The notes: generated by a model not told the origin, from the sequence alone. Numbered from the stretch's first letter, positions 47,383-56,648 are shown. The stretch is DNA of 64,000 bases from Bacillus andreraoultii (GCF_001244735.1 NZ_LN868937.1:2652785-2716784); one strand, 5' to 3'. Translations and numbers: made by a program.

Positions 47383-48326
47383 GACTTATTCTCCTTTAAC
47401 AAGAGGTATATGAAGTAAACTCCACCGATAAAGTTAATAATGACACTAATTGTCGTTGAGAAGGTAAAAATCCTTTCAACGAGTAACTGACCACCGACTA
47501 ATGCAACAACACTAAAAAGGCTTGCACCAACTAGTAAATAAGAATGCCTATATGTTTTTAAAAACTCATACGTTAAATTGGATACGAGAAGACCTAAGAA
47601 CATAATTGGACCTACTAATGCCGTTGAAATTGAAATTAACACAGCTACAATGACGAGTAACCTTTTTACGACATAGTCAAAATCTACTCCAAGGTTAATT
47701 GCATGATCTCGACCGAGAGATAAGACATCTAAATACTTAAATAGTCTCATAAAGTATAAAATAACAATAACCGTTAAGATGAATGCTAATTGCAAAACAT
47801 CTGTATTAATATTGTTGAATGAGGCAAACATTCGATCTTGCACAATTTGGAACTCATTCGGATCAATTAACACTTGCATAAATGATGAAAAACTTTCAAA
47901 AAATGTACCGAGAATAAACCCAATTAGTAATAGAAAGTAAATATTTTGAGCATTTCTTTTAAACATCATTCGATATAATAGTCCAGAAAAAATGATCATT
48001 ATCGCTACGATGAGAATAAACTGAATATTACGGTCTGTTGTCGTTAATGTCGTAGAACCAAAAATAAAAATAATAACCGTATTGATTAACATATATAAAG
48101 AATCTAAACCTAGAATGCTCGGTGTTAATATGCGATTTTGTGTAATCGTTTGGAAGATGACGGTTGCAATGGCGATTGAAACACCTGTTAATACAATGGC
48201 AGCAACTTTATATAACCTTCTCTCTAATATATATTCCCAATTTCCAGTTATACCTGTGAATAAAAAGAGAGCGATGAAAATGACAGAAAGAGCAGCTAAA
48301 ATCCACGTTTTCGTTTTATAGTTCAT
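47376..48326 (-). CDS. yclO: Siderophore ABC transporter permease
   Basis: FecCD-family permease of 316 residues with about nine membrane helices. Family landmarks: TGVSIAIATVIFQTITQNRILTPSILGLDSLY near 45-77, where the P-G-L turn stabilises the pore, and VGPIMFLGLLVSNLTYEFLKTYRH near 230, the coupling region to the ATPase. Its ATG overlaps the yclN stop codon by four bases. Companion permease of yclN in a heterodimeric channel. Confidence 0.92.
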   Translation of the reverse strand: MNYKTKTWILAALSVIFIALFLFTGITGNWEYILERRLYKVAAIVLTGVSIAIATVIFQTITQNRILTPSILGLDSLYMLINTVIIFIFGSTTLTTTDRNIQFILIVAIMIIFSGLLYRMMFKRNAQNIYFLLLIGFILGTFFESFSSFMQVLIDPNEFQIVQDRMFASFNNINTDVLQLAFILTVIVILYFMRLFKYLDVLSLGRDHAINLGVDFDYVVKRLLVIVAVLISISTALVGPIMFLGLLVSNLTYEFLKTYRHSYLLVGASLFSVVALVGGQLLVERIFTFSTTISVIINFIGGVYFIYLLLKENKSW

Positions 48327-49270
48327 TGTTTCTGTCTCCTCAATAGTAAGTAAATAAATATAGCGCTACCAATTACTCCTACCGTCAAATTTATTGGAAT
48401 CTCATATGGGTAAATAATCACTCTTCCAAGAATATCGCAAAACAGAACAAAAATCGCACCTAATAAAGCTGTTGGAGCTAAACTTTCTTTCAAGTTGTCC
48501 CCTTTATAAATTGATACGATATTCGGTATGATTAAGCCTAAAAACGGGATAACCCCAACCGTTAGTACAACGGATGAAGTGATTAGAGCGACGATGACTA
48601 AACCTAGGTTAACAACTTGTCGATATTTTAATCCTAAACTCTTTGAAAAGTCTTCTCCCATCCCTGCAATTGTAAATTTGTTTGCATATAAATAAGCGAT
48701 AATGAGTAGTGGGACACTGATGAAAATTAATTCATATTTTCCTTTTAATATAATTGAAAAGTCACCGATTAACCATGCTGATATATTTTGAATTAAATCA
48801 TTACGATAAGCAAAAAATGTTGCGATTGAACTAACAATATTTCCTAACATTAACCCCACTAATGGGATAAAGATTGCATCTTTAAATTTAATTTTCTCTA
48901 ATATTTTCATAAAGAGAAATGTACCTGCTAAGGCGAATATAAAAGCGTTAAGCATCTTTATAAGTGAACCAGCACTTGCAAACAACATTAATGAGACTAA
49001 AATTCCAAGGCGTGCAAAATCCATCGTTCCTGCTGTTGTCGGTGATACAAATTTATTACGACTGAGACTTTGCATAATTAGTCCTGCGATACTTAATGAT
49101 GCACCAGAGACAATGATGCTTACGAGCCTTGGAATTCGTCCAATGACAAGTACTTGCCACTGTTCATCCGATAAGTGGAAAATATCTTTTGGCGAAAGAT
49201 TCGACACCCCGATAAAAAGGGATAACAACGATAGTATGAGTAATGTCAGTATTAAATATCTTTTCTTCAT
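48323..49270 (-). CDS. yclN: Siderophore ABC transporter permease
   Basis: First gene of the iron-siderophore transporter, a FecCD permease of 315 residues. It has an N-terminal membrane helix (LILTLLILSLLSLFIGVSNL), the signature GRIPRLVSIIVSGASLSIAGLIMQSLSRNKFVSPTTAGTMD near 47-85 and a late VIPFLGLIIPNIVSIYKG coupling loop. A weak ribosome binding site (GTGAAAAG) precedes the ATG. Two perfect Fur boxes lie about 155-200 bases upstream, so the operon is expected to be induced by iron limitation. Confidence 0.92.
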   Translation of the reverse strand: MKKRYLILTLLILSLLSLFIGVSNLSPKDIFHLSDEQWQVLVIGRIPRLVSIIVSGASLSIAGLIMQSLSRNKFVSPTTAGTMDFARLGILVSLMLFASAGSLIKMLNAFIFALAGTFLFMKILEKIKFKDAIFIPLVGLMLGNIVSSIATFFAYRNDLIQNISAWLIGDFSIILKGKYELIFISVPLLIIAYLYANKFTIAGMGEDFSKSLGLKYRQVVNLGLVIVALITSSVVLTVGVIPFLGLIIPNIVSIYKGDNLKESLAPTALLGAIFVLFCDILGRVIIYPYEIPINLTVGVIGSAIFIYLLLRRQKQ

Positions 49271-49425
49271 AGGCGCTTTTCACTTTCATGTGTATTTGAA
49301 AATCTCATGTATATTGTTTCAATCGATGAGAAAACTTCTCACTCATTTAGCTATCAATCGTCTTAAAGTCGCTTACAGTAAAGATTTGAACTGTTTTAAT
49401 CTTATAATCTATCATCCATTAAAAA

Positions 49426-49440
49426 TGATAATCATTATCA
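49426..49440. promoter_or_regulatory. Fur box 1 of the ycl operon
   Basis: TGATAATCATTATCA, a perfect 7-1-7 Fur box, upstream of yclN. Confidence 0.92.
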
Positions 49441-49453
49441 ATTACAATTTTAA

Positions 49454-49468
49454 TGATAATCATTATCA
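49454..49468. promoter_or_regulatory. Fur box 2 of the ycl operon
   Basis: A second, identical TGATAATCATTATCA sequence with its centre 28 bases from box 1. Confidence 0.92.
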
Positions 49469-49632
49469 TTGTCAACAGATTTGTCTAACATTTTCATTTT
49501 TCCGTCGTTTGTGATTATCCGCTTTCATTTTTCTTAGGTTAAAAATACCGTTACACGTATTTCCCGTGCGGTAGTTTCCATATACATATTCTTTTTGCAT
49601 GTATGGTTTTAGAACTCATAAAATATACTTAT

Positions 49633-49663
49633 TAGAAAATTTCTACTTTCCTATTCGCTAAGT
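49633..49663 (+). repeat. Dispersed repeat, 3' remnant G
   Basis: Only the final arm and tail remain: AGAAAATTTCTACTTTCC followed by TATTCGCTAAG. The first arm and the rest are missing. Confidence 0.55.
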
Positions 49664-49664
49664 T

Positions 49665-49708
49665 AAAAAACCTAAGAATGCCTCTACTAAAAGCACGCTT
49701 AGGTTTTT
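49665..49708. terminator. Terminator beyond the chemotaxis receptor pseudogene
   Basis: AAAAACCTAAG and CTTAGGTTTTT form a perfect 11-bp stem with A and T runs, 38 bases after the pseudogene's stop codon. Confidence 0.8.
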
Positions 49709-49746
49709 ATCGCAAAATCAACTTCGATTTTACTTTTTCACTTGAT

Positions 49747-51483
49747 TTATAAGTTAAATTTCGTTACCATTTCTCTCAAACGTTCCGCTAAGTCTGCTAA
49801 AGATATTGCAGAAGTACTAATTTGCTCCATTGTTGCCAGTTGTTCTTCTGTTGCTGCAGCGATTTCACTAGAACTTTGTGATGTTGTTTTCGCGAGTTTC
49901 TCAACTTCCTCCACTGCAACACCTACTTGTTGTGCGCTTGCAGACATTTCTTCTGATATGGCTGATAATTCTTGGACACCCGCATTCGAATTCTCAATAA
50001 GTTTTAAGATTTCTAGGAATGTTTTTCTCGTTTCCCCTACTAGCTCTTTCCCATTTATCACTTCCACACTTCCATTACTCATCATCTCAGCAGCTTTTAC
50101 AGTCTCTTGTTGGATTGCCATAATAATTTCAGAGATTTGACCTGCTGATTTTCTTGATTCTTCTGCAAGCTTTCTCACTTCATCAGCGACAACAGCAAAA
50201 CCCTTTCCTTGTTCCCCAGCTCGAGCCGCTTCAATCGCTGCATTTAATGCAAGTAAGTTTGTTTGATCGGCAATATCTGTTATGAGCATAATAATTTGGC
50301 CAATTTCATTCGATCTTTTTTCTAAACTTTGCATAACGTTATTTGTTTCTATATTAGCTTGATAAATGGTATTCATTTATGAAGTTACTTTTTCAATATA
50401 TTCACTACCAATATTTGCTTGGTTCATTGTTTCCATTGTTGATTCCGAAACAATCGAGGCATTTTCAGCAATTTGGACAATACCATTTACGATTTCACCA
50501 ATGACTTCAGCACTTTCCTCCGTTTTCACACCTTGTAACTCGATCGTTTGCGTAACATCTGTAATTGAAGTTGCGACTTGATTTGTCGCCGCTGTTGTTT
50601 CCTCAGCACTTGCTGATAACTCTTCGGAAGATGCAGCAAGTTGTTCAGATGATTGACTCATTCCTTGAATAATTTCTCGTAAATTATTTTTCATCTTATT
50701 AAAAGCTTGAACGAGTTAACCAATTTCATCACGGTTTTTCACAGTGACATCTTCCAGAGCGAGATTTCCATCAGCTACTTGTTCAACATCTTGCCTAACT
50801 GTCTTAAGTGGTTTGGATATGGATCGAGATACGACAAGAGCAATTGCAACACCAGCTAGAAGGCCAACAATTAGGAAACTAATCACGATTTTTATCGAAC
50901 TTGCAAAAACTTGATTATTTTCATCATCGGTCTGTACAGCGCCATCATGGTTTAGTTGTTTTAACGCATTTAACGTTTCTTGCATATCTTTATACATGCC
51001 GTCAGATTTTTTTAATAATTCTTCTAATTTCTGTGCCTGATTCCCTTTGAATCCTTGTAATATATTGACATTCTTACCAAGTTCAAGAAATTCACCATTC
51101 ATTCTTTTATATTCATTCCATTTTTGCTTGAACTCGTCAAAGTTTTTTCGGTTTTCTTCGAGAGTGATTCGACCGTCATATTCTTCTATTTTTTTATCTA
51201 GTTCTGAAAATGTTGTTGTGAAATTATTTTCAATCTCCTTCATTTCCGAATTATTAGGTTCTAGCACATATTGATGTTGCAAAACAGATATATGTTCTGT
51301 TAAATAGTTAATCTCATTAATTAACTCAAGGTTGATCATCCAGCGGTCAGTCAAGTCTGTGGAATTGTCATTAAGTTTCTCCATATTTAGAATAGACAAG
51401 ATTCCTAAAAGTGCAGTAATCACGACTACTGTAAAAAAACCTGTATATATTTTTTTCGCTACGGTAAATTGAATTTTCTTCAT
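49747..51483 (-). pseudogene. Methyl-accepting chemotaxis protein gene, two in-frame TAA codons
   Basis: A full-length receptor of about 578 codons is readable in one frame from the ATG at 51483, but two TAA codons split it. The first part has a membrane helix, a four-helix ligand domain, a second helix and HAMP (SISKPLKTVRQDVEQVADG). After NRDEIG comes TAA at 50716-50718, then LVQAFNKMKNN. The second TAA is at 50377-50379 between KVTS and MNTIYQAN. The signalling tip [32 protein letters not shown] is intact in the last part. Relatives have Gln at the first site (IGQLVQAF), so CAA to TAA is the simplest event there and possibly at the second. Confidence 0.85.
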
Positions 51484-51623
51484 CTGTCTCTCGGCTCCCT
51501 AGTTGTATTTCTATGGTAGAAAAGAACGCTTTCTCATTTCATTATTTTCGATCCAAAGTTTGACTTTCGACAAAATTCGACAAAATTCACCGTAAAAATT
51601 CCCCAGTCTTTCTCTATTCGTTT

Positions 51624-51962
51624 TCAAATCTTTTTCCAGAGAGTATTATAAACGCTCAAATTCATTTGCGGTATTCTTCTCTTTTTCTTTATGTATTTTA
51701 AATAAAAGAGATAATATCTTATATGTTTCACAACAACCCAAGGTGAAACCCCCGCTTTTAAACAATGTTCAATATAATTATGAAGAACTTGTTCATCGAT
51801 TGATCGAATATCTTCTATTTCAGTATAATTATACGTATAGTCCATTAACTGTGTAAGAGCCTCCTGGACTTTTTCAAGTTGCGGAATACACAACTCTTGT
51901 CGTATAGTCAATTGCTTTGCTAAGCGTCTGAATCGTTTTTTATCCATATCACGGTGCCCCAA
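51624..51962 (-). CDS. Unknown basic protein next to the IS element
   Basis: Protein of 112 residues I do not recognise. It is basic and helical, starting MDKKRFRRLAKQL after a short leader; the middle SIDEQVLHNYIEHCLKAG and the end VKHIRYYLFYLKYIKKKRR loosely resemble the SAM-like core-binding domain of tyrosine recombinases, although no catalytic domain follows. The TTG start has AGGAGG ten bases upstream. The IS begins 52 bases beyond the start and may have cut its promoter from more distal sequence. It could be a fragment of a longer gene. Confidence 0.5.
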   Translation of the reverse strand: MGHRDMDKKRFRRLAKQLTIRQELCIPQLEKVQEALTQLMDYTYNYTEIEDIRSIDEQVLHNYIEHCLKAGVSPWVVVKHIRYYLFYLKYIKKKRRIPQMNLSVYNTLWKKI

Positions 51963-52102
51963 AGATGGAATCCTCCTAATCTCTCAATATCATTTCAAAA
52001 ACAAATTCCCCTCGGCTTCCTCGCTATTTAATGTTTAGTTTAAAGCTTCCCAAAGCTGTCTATACTGGGTAATACTACTAAATTACCTGGGGTGATAGTC
52101 TT

Positions 52103-53335
52103 ATGAAAAACTTTGAAGAAGAGTATAATGTATTCCAAGATGCGTTAGAAATACCTAAACCTTGGTATGTTTTCCATAATGAATTAGCTAAAGAAGAAAA
52201 CACCTTACACATTTATATTGAATATCAATCAGGAGCGGAATTTTCTTGTCCTAATTGCGGTAAAACGGGATGTAAAGTTCATGATATACAAGATCAAGAC
52301 CGGACTTGGAGACATCTAAATTTTTGGCAATATAAGACCATTCTCCATGCCAGAATGCCACGAGTAAAATGTGAGTCATGCGGTAAAATACGTACGGTTG
52401 TCATTGATTGGGCACGTCCAGGAGCTGGATTTTCATTATTATTTGAGCACCATGTGTTGTCGCTAATGGTTGAAATGCCTGTCGCTGCCGTAGCTCGTGA
52501 AGTAGGCGAACATGATACGCGCCTTTGGCGAGTATTTAAATATTATGTCAACAAAGCCATGGAAAACATAGATGTATCTAATGTCACTCGTATAGCGATG
52601 GATGAAACATCACGAGCAAAAGGCCATAAATATGTGACATTTTTTATTAATATGGATACCAAACGCTTAATTTTCGCTACTACTGGTAAAGGTGCAGATG
52701 TACTGCAGGTGTTTAGCCAGTTTCTAGACAGTAAAGGGGTTTTACATTCCCAGATTAAAGAATTTTGTTGCGATATGTCACCAGCCTTTATTTCGGGTAT
52801 TGAAGAGAAATTCCCGAATGCAACGATTACGTTTGATAAATTTCATGTCATGAAAATGGTAAATGAAGCATTAGATCAGGTACGAAAACAAGAACAAGCT
52901 ACACAGCCAGAACTTAAAAATTCACGATACGCTTGGCTGAAGAACCCCGAAAACCTAACAGAAAAACAAGGAAGTAAATTGGCTAAATTAAAGGATTTGG
53001 ATTTGGCAACAGGCCGTGCCTACCGCATGAAACTATCGCTTCAGAAAATGTGGACTAAACACCCAATCCTTTCTGAATTGTATTTTGATGAATGGCATAG
53101 CTGGGCTATTCGATCCCGACTAGAACCAATGATTAAAGTTGCAAAAACACTAAAACAACATAAAGGCGGAATCTTAAGATGGTTTGTTACAAAGATGACC
53201 AATGGCCTTCTTGAAGGAATAAACAGTTTAGTTCAGGCTACCAAAAGAAAGGCTCGTGGATACCGAACAGCCGATAATTTTATTGCCATGGCCTATGCAA
53301 CGGTTAATAAACTTGATCTTATTGGTATATCATGA
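52103..53335 (+). CDS. ISL3-family transposase
   Basis: DDE transposase of 410 residues. The N-terminal zinc-finger region has CPNCGKTGC near 49-57 and CESCGKIRT near 91. The catalytic core includes MDETSRAKGHKYVTFF near 168 (first Asp), CDMSPAFISGI near 224 (second Asp) and the C-terminal TNGLLEGINSLVQATKRKARGY (Glu) near 373-395. The frame is uninterrupted and has GGGGTGA before the ATG. Full length for the ISL3 group. Confidence 0.95.
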   Translation: MKNFEEEYNVFQDALEIPKPWYVFHNELAKEENTLHIYIEYQSGAEFSCPNCGKTGCKVHDIQDQDRTWRHLNFWQYKTILHARMPRVKCESCGKIRTVVIDWARPGAGFSLLFEHHVLSLMVEMPVAAVAREVGEHDTRLWRVFKYYVNKAMENIDVSNVTRIAMDETSRAKGHKYVTFFINMDTKRLIFATTGKGADVLQVFSQFLDSKGVLHSQIKEFCCDMSPAFISGIEEKFPNATITFDKFHVMKMVNEALDQVRKQEQATQPELKNSRYAWLKNPENLTEKQGSKLAKLKDLDLATGRAYRMKLSLQKMWTKHPILSELYFDEWHSWAIRSRLEPMIKVAKTLKQHKGGILRWFVTKMTNGLLEGINSLVQATKRKARGYRTADNFIAMAYATVNKLDLIGIS

Positions 53336-53380
53336 CTTGTTTTATCCTTTCTTGTTTGCTTAGCGACCAGCACTTAGAGG

Positions 53381-53421
53381 TAGGATAGGCTGTCAAGTGC
53401 TTTCCTTGACAACCTATCCTA
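53381..53421 (+). terminator. Strong hairpin at the IS 3' end
   Basis: TAGGATAGG-C-TGTCAAG pairs with CTTGACA-A-CCTATCCTA, a long stem with one internal mismatch just inside the right end of the IS. There is no T run; it may block outward or inward transcription. Confidence 0.6.
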
Positions 53422-53573
53422 CATCTAAGATAATACCGGTGGCAAACAAGGAAATGATAGAATCCTATGGGCACTGGTAACCTGTTTTTTCAACATTAAA
53501 CAGCGAAGAGCCTTCCCTCGTAACTCTCCTACAATTCTGATTATTTTATAGCGGATCCCTTTCTCGGTCGTAG

Positions 53574-54296
53574 TTACTTCAGATACGTTTCAATCGCTTC
53601 TGGCTTTCCAAGAAAATATCCTTGCCCAAAAGGAATTCCAAGCTCTCTTGCAATCTGTAAATCTTCTTGATATTCAAGACCTTCCAAAACAATTTTGGCG
53701 TGTTTCCCCAAAAATCGACTGAAATGATGAATAAATTCTTGCTTTTTCGTTGACTTCGATAAGTTTTTTGAAAAGTATAAATCTAGTTTTGCTATATGAG
53801 GCTCAATTTCAATCACTGTTTTTACATTTGCTTGGCCCTTCCCAATATCATCAACAGAGATGAGGAATCCTTTTTCCTTCAACATATTCGCAACTCCTAT
53901 TAAATTATCAAAATCAGTAATTACCTCTGATTCATTTAATTCAAAGACAATTGAGTTTGGATTAATATCCCATGTCAATAAAACTTCATTTAACAAGTCT
54001 AAAAACGTTTGATTAACTAATGTTGAAGGATATACATTAATAAAATATAGATAGTCTTTAAGTTTTTCCTTCTTATTGTGAATGGTTTCTAATATTTTAA
54101 AAATAGAAACTTGGTCCAATCTATTTAGCTCGTCGTTCTCCTTTGCTAGACGAAATAGTTTTTCGGGATTTGGAATTTTATGTGATCTTAGTAAAAACTC
54201 AAAACCGATGATTTTATCTTGAGTAAGATCGACGATTGGTTGAATGACATGGTAAAGTTCATTTTCCTCTGTTTTTTCTTTAACTAAATGCATCAT
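53574..54296 (-). CDS. EAL-domain protein (c-di-GMP phosphodiesterase-like)
   Basis: Standalone EAL domain of about 240 residues, predicted to hydrolyse or bind cyclic di-GMP. Motifs: EFLLR in place of the EAL(L)R signature (IIGFEFLLRS), VFELNESEV for the metal-binding Glu-Asn pair, SVDDIGKGQANV for the DDFG region, KLDLYFSKN for the Lys, VLEGLEY for EGVE, and GQGYFLGKP for the closing loop. EAL to EFL and DDF to DDI are mild changes, so activity is possible but not certain. ATG at 54296 is chosen because GGGGG lies seven bases upstream. A GEMM-I riboswitch lies about 330 bases upstream on the same strand. Confidence 0.85.
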   Translation of the reverse strand: MMHLVKEKTEENELYHVIQPIVDLTQDKIIGFEFLLRSHKIPNPEKLFRLAKENDELNRLDQVSIFKILETIHNKKEKLKDYLYFINVYPSTLVNQTFLDLLNEVLLTWDINPNSIVFELNESEVITDFDNLIGVANMLKEKGFLISVDDIGKGQANVKTVIEIEPHIAKLDLYFSKNLSKSTKKQEFIHHFSRFLGKHAKIVLEGLEYQEDLQIARELGIPFGQGYFLGKPEAIETYLK

Positions 54297-54420
54297 GAGC
54301 ATGCCCCCTTTGCGTTTATTGCACTCTCTTTGTACCGGGTAATAGAAACTTATAAATTCGATTAAGAAAGGAAATTTTAGAAAGAACTGTATTGAGAGCA
54401 ACGATCATTCAGAAGGTAGG

Positions 54421-54495
54421 ATGTCTGCTTATAATATCGGCTATTTTGGCGGTCTCTTAACAGGTGGTGTCAAATTACTAAAATTTAACAACTAA
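54421..54495 (+). CDS. Possible 24-residue peptide or gene remnant
   Basis: AAGGTAGG is followed by ATG and 24 codons ending YFGGLLTGGVKLLKFNN. The frame also extends upstream of the ATG, so it may be the end of a decayed gene. It is antisense to the leader between the riboswitch and the EAL gene. I cannot decide between the two, and coding is doubtful. Confidence 0.2.
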   Translation: MSAYNIGYFGGLLTGGVKLLKFNN

Positions 54496-54629
54496 TAAAT
54501 CCCTTGGGTACCAATAACGATTTGAAAACTCAGATGAATTATAGATAATAAAAAACACCCGTTTCAATGTGAAGTCATATTTCGAGGATTCGTTTTTTAC
54601 GATGAAGTATTGATATTGTTGACACGAAT

Positions 54630-54740
54630 TCACACGATTGGTAGCCAGGCTATCTTAGTTTACATAGAACGAAACCGTAGACCCTATTGCTTTGCGTCCT
54701 ACCCTTTCGAATAGTTTGCCTTTTTCAATACATATGTATT
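54630..54740 (-). ncRNA. Cyclic di-GMP-I (GEMM-I) riboswitch
   Basis: On the minus strand the conserved core is clear: AAAGGCAAAC, then P2 CTATTC-GAAA-GGGTAG with its GNRA tetraloop, GGACGCAAAGC, a P3 arm (AATAGGGTCTACGGTTTCG...) and the closing CCTGGCTACC. These are the GEMM-I hallmarks (GGCAAAC, GACGCAAAGC, GGTAGC-like end). It lies upstream of the EAL gene in the same direction. I could not fix an expression platform by eye; a TTTTTT run follows at about 54550. Confidence 0.9.
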
Positions 54741-54961
54741 TGAAAGAGCAAATCATAGAATATGCCCTTAAGTTCTAGACAATTATAACTAAATCCAATT
54801 TATTAATCAACGTTCTGTGATAAAAGTCACATACATTTTATTTATTTTAGTAGATAAGACCTATTTATATTGATTTTTCATCGTCATTTTTATCATTAAA
54901 ATATTATTATTGTTCCATGATATAATAATTAGGAGACAATCGAGAAAGTGAGGGATTTCAA

Positions 54962-55996
54962 ATGAATTTATTTGATCCATTTACCTTAAAAGGATTAGAG
55001 TTAAAAAATCGGGTGGTCATGCCGCCAATGTGTCAATATTCTGTGACAAAAAAAGATGGGATTCCAAACGAATGGCACGATGTTCATTATACGAGTCGCG
55101 CAATTGGTGGTGCTGGATTAATCATTATTGAGATGACGGATGTTGAGCCAGATGGTCGGATTACTGATAATGATTTAGGATTATGGAGTGATGAGGCGAT
55201 TCCTGCTTTTCAGCGAATCATTGACGCTTGCCATCAATATGGTGCTAAAGTGGGAATTCAAATTGGGCATGCTGGTCGAAAGGCACAAGATGCAGAAGTT
55301 CCTGTTGCTCCATCGGCAATTCCGTTCAATAGCGAGTTTAAGACTCCCCGGGAATTAACAACGGATGAAGTGAAGGAAATGGTTGAAAAGTTCCGGATGA
55401 GTGTCCGTCGTGCGGTGAAGGCTGGATTCGATGTGATTGAAATTCACGGTGCCCATGGATATTTAATTCATCAATTCCACTCACCTTTAACAAATAAACG
55501 AACAGATGAATATGGTAAAGATTTAACAAAATTTGGTCGAGAAGTAGTTGAAGCAGTTAAAAGTGAAATTCCAAGTGATATGCCCCTATTGATGCGGATT
55601 TCAGCTGCTGAATATGTAGATGGTGGCTATGGAATCGATTATGCTATTCAGTTTTCAAAAGAATATCAAAAAGCCGGGGTTGATTTTTTCCATGTGAGTA
55701 CTGGTGGAGAAGGTCCAATCGGTAGCGGTGGGAAACCAGGTATCCATGGTGGTTACCAAGTTCCATATGCAAGAAAACTAAAAAGAGCTTTACATGTACC
55801 AGTCATTGCTGTCGGTAATTTAGATGACCCGATTTTGGCAAACTCTGTGATTGGTAATGGAGATGCAGATCTTGTTGCTGTTGGTCGCGGAATGTTACGC
55901 AATCCATATTGGACGCTGGATGCAGCCGTTCAATTGAAACAACAAGTGCAAATTCCAGTTCAATATGAGCGCGGATTCCCACGAATGAAAAAATAG
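54962..55996 (+). CDS. namA: NADPH dehydrogenase NamA (old yellow enzyme, YqjM-like)
   Basis: FMN-dependent ene-reductase of 344 residues that reduces activated double bonds and nitro compounds. Typical thermophilic-like OYE residues are present: Cys24 in MPPMCQYS, the substrate His pair in IEIHGAHGYLIHQFHSPLTN (His162, His165), the Arg in GRKAQ, and FMN-binding GGEG and VGNLDDPILA segments. AGTGAGGG lies before the ATG. It is single, and the 560-base region upstream includes the riboswitch facing the other way. Confidence 0.95.
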   Translation: MNLFDPFTLKGLELKNRVVMPPMCQYSVTKKDGIPNEWHDVHYTSRAIGGAGLIIIEMTDVEPDGRITDNDLGLWSDEAIPAFQRIIDACHQYGAKVGIQIGHAGRKAQDAEVPVAPSAIPFNSEFKTPRELTTDEVKEMVEKFRMSVRRAVKAGFDVIEIHGAHGYLIHQFHSPLTNKRTDEYGKDLTKFGREVVEAVKSEIPSDMPLLMRISAAEYVDGGYGIDYAIQFSKEYQKAGVDFFHVSTGGEGPIGSGGKPGIHGGYQVPYARKLKRALHVPVIAVGNLDDPILANSVIGNGDADLVAVGRGMLRNPYWTLDAAVQLKQQVQIPVQYERGFPRMKK

Positions 55997-56103
55997 TTTG
56001 AGAATCATTTCTTTTTTAAGTGTTCAGTTTCGAATTGCACTATTTCTACGAACGAGAAATTGTTCGGGAATGTTAGTTAAGATTCTTATGAGTAATTTTT
56101 ACA

Positions 56104-56141
56104 TAAAAAGGATGTCCTTGGATTTTCAAGGTATCCTTTTC
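56104..56141 (+). terminator. namA terminator
   Basis: AAAAGGATGTCCTTG and CAAGGTATCCTTTT form a stem with one bulge around GATTTT, followed by CC and T residues. Confidence 0.8.
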
Positions 56142-56181
56142 CTTACAAAAAATTCAGACTTCGGATAAGTAGGGCTTCTCT

Positions 56182-56502
56182 TTTACTTAATATTACACTT
56201 CTTTTTAAATCTGTCTCTTGTATTTGTATATACCACTCCATAAATGATGAGAATGACTAGTAAGACAACACCAATACTAAATAAAATATGATTTTTGAAC
56301 CTCTCACTCAATGCGATTAATAAAATGCTAAACCCATACATTAGTTTACCCATAAACTTATATAAAGCAACTTCATTATATTGAGCCTTTTCACTGTCAG
56401 ATAGATTGTTATAACCTGAAAGTAATCATGCGCCTTTTCCTTTTGATAGAATTACAGCGAAAATAAGGAAAGGGATTGAAATAACCACAAGAACTATTCC
56501 AA
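56182..56502 (-). pseudogene. DUF3784-type small membrane protein gene, degraded
   Basis: The minus strand reads GIVLVVISIPFLIFAVILSKGKGA, then TGA at about 56432, then LLSGYNNLSDSEKAQYNEVAL and KFMGKLMYGFSILLIALSERF to the stop at 56182. DUF3784-family proteins have an aromatic or aliphatic residue where the TGA stands (KGA-x-L-x-GYN), so TGG to TGA is likely. The start is also damaged: AAAGGAGGAG precedes TTG GAA TAG, one base out of frame with the rest. At least two lesions mark it as a pseudogene. Confidence 0.75.
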
Positions 56503-56648
56503 AAGAAAACTCCTCCTTTTAAAAAATGAGTCTACTTGCATCCAACAACCAATTTTTATATTTAATACGAACATCATAACCGAAATGTTTCAATCATTGG
56601 AGACGGATCGCTTTCCTGCCACTTTTTATGAAAATTTCAAAATATTAC

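Larger units (their letters stand above)
52014..53512 (+). mobile_element. ISL3-family insertion sequence, about 1.5 kb
   Basis: Single-gene element bounded by imperfect inverted repeats: left GGCTTCCTCGCTATTTAATG, right (reverse complement) GGCTCTTCGCTGTTTAATG. The flanks TTCCCCTC (52006-52013) and TTCCCTCG (53513-53520) resemble a diverged 8-bp target duplication. The transposase is intact, so the copy may be active or recently arrived. It sits between a small unknown gene and the EAL gene. Confidence 0.85.

Noticed and set aside
49747-51483. Stop codon reassignment (TAA as Gln)
   Set aside because: All neighbouring intact genes use TAA as a normal terminator, so nonsense mutation is the simpler reading.
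54421-54495. Antisense regulatory peptide for the EAL leader
   Set aside because: The frame continues upstream of the ATG, and there is no evidence beyond a modest ribosome binding site; listed only as a doubtful feature.
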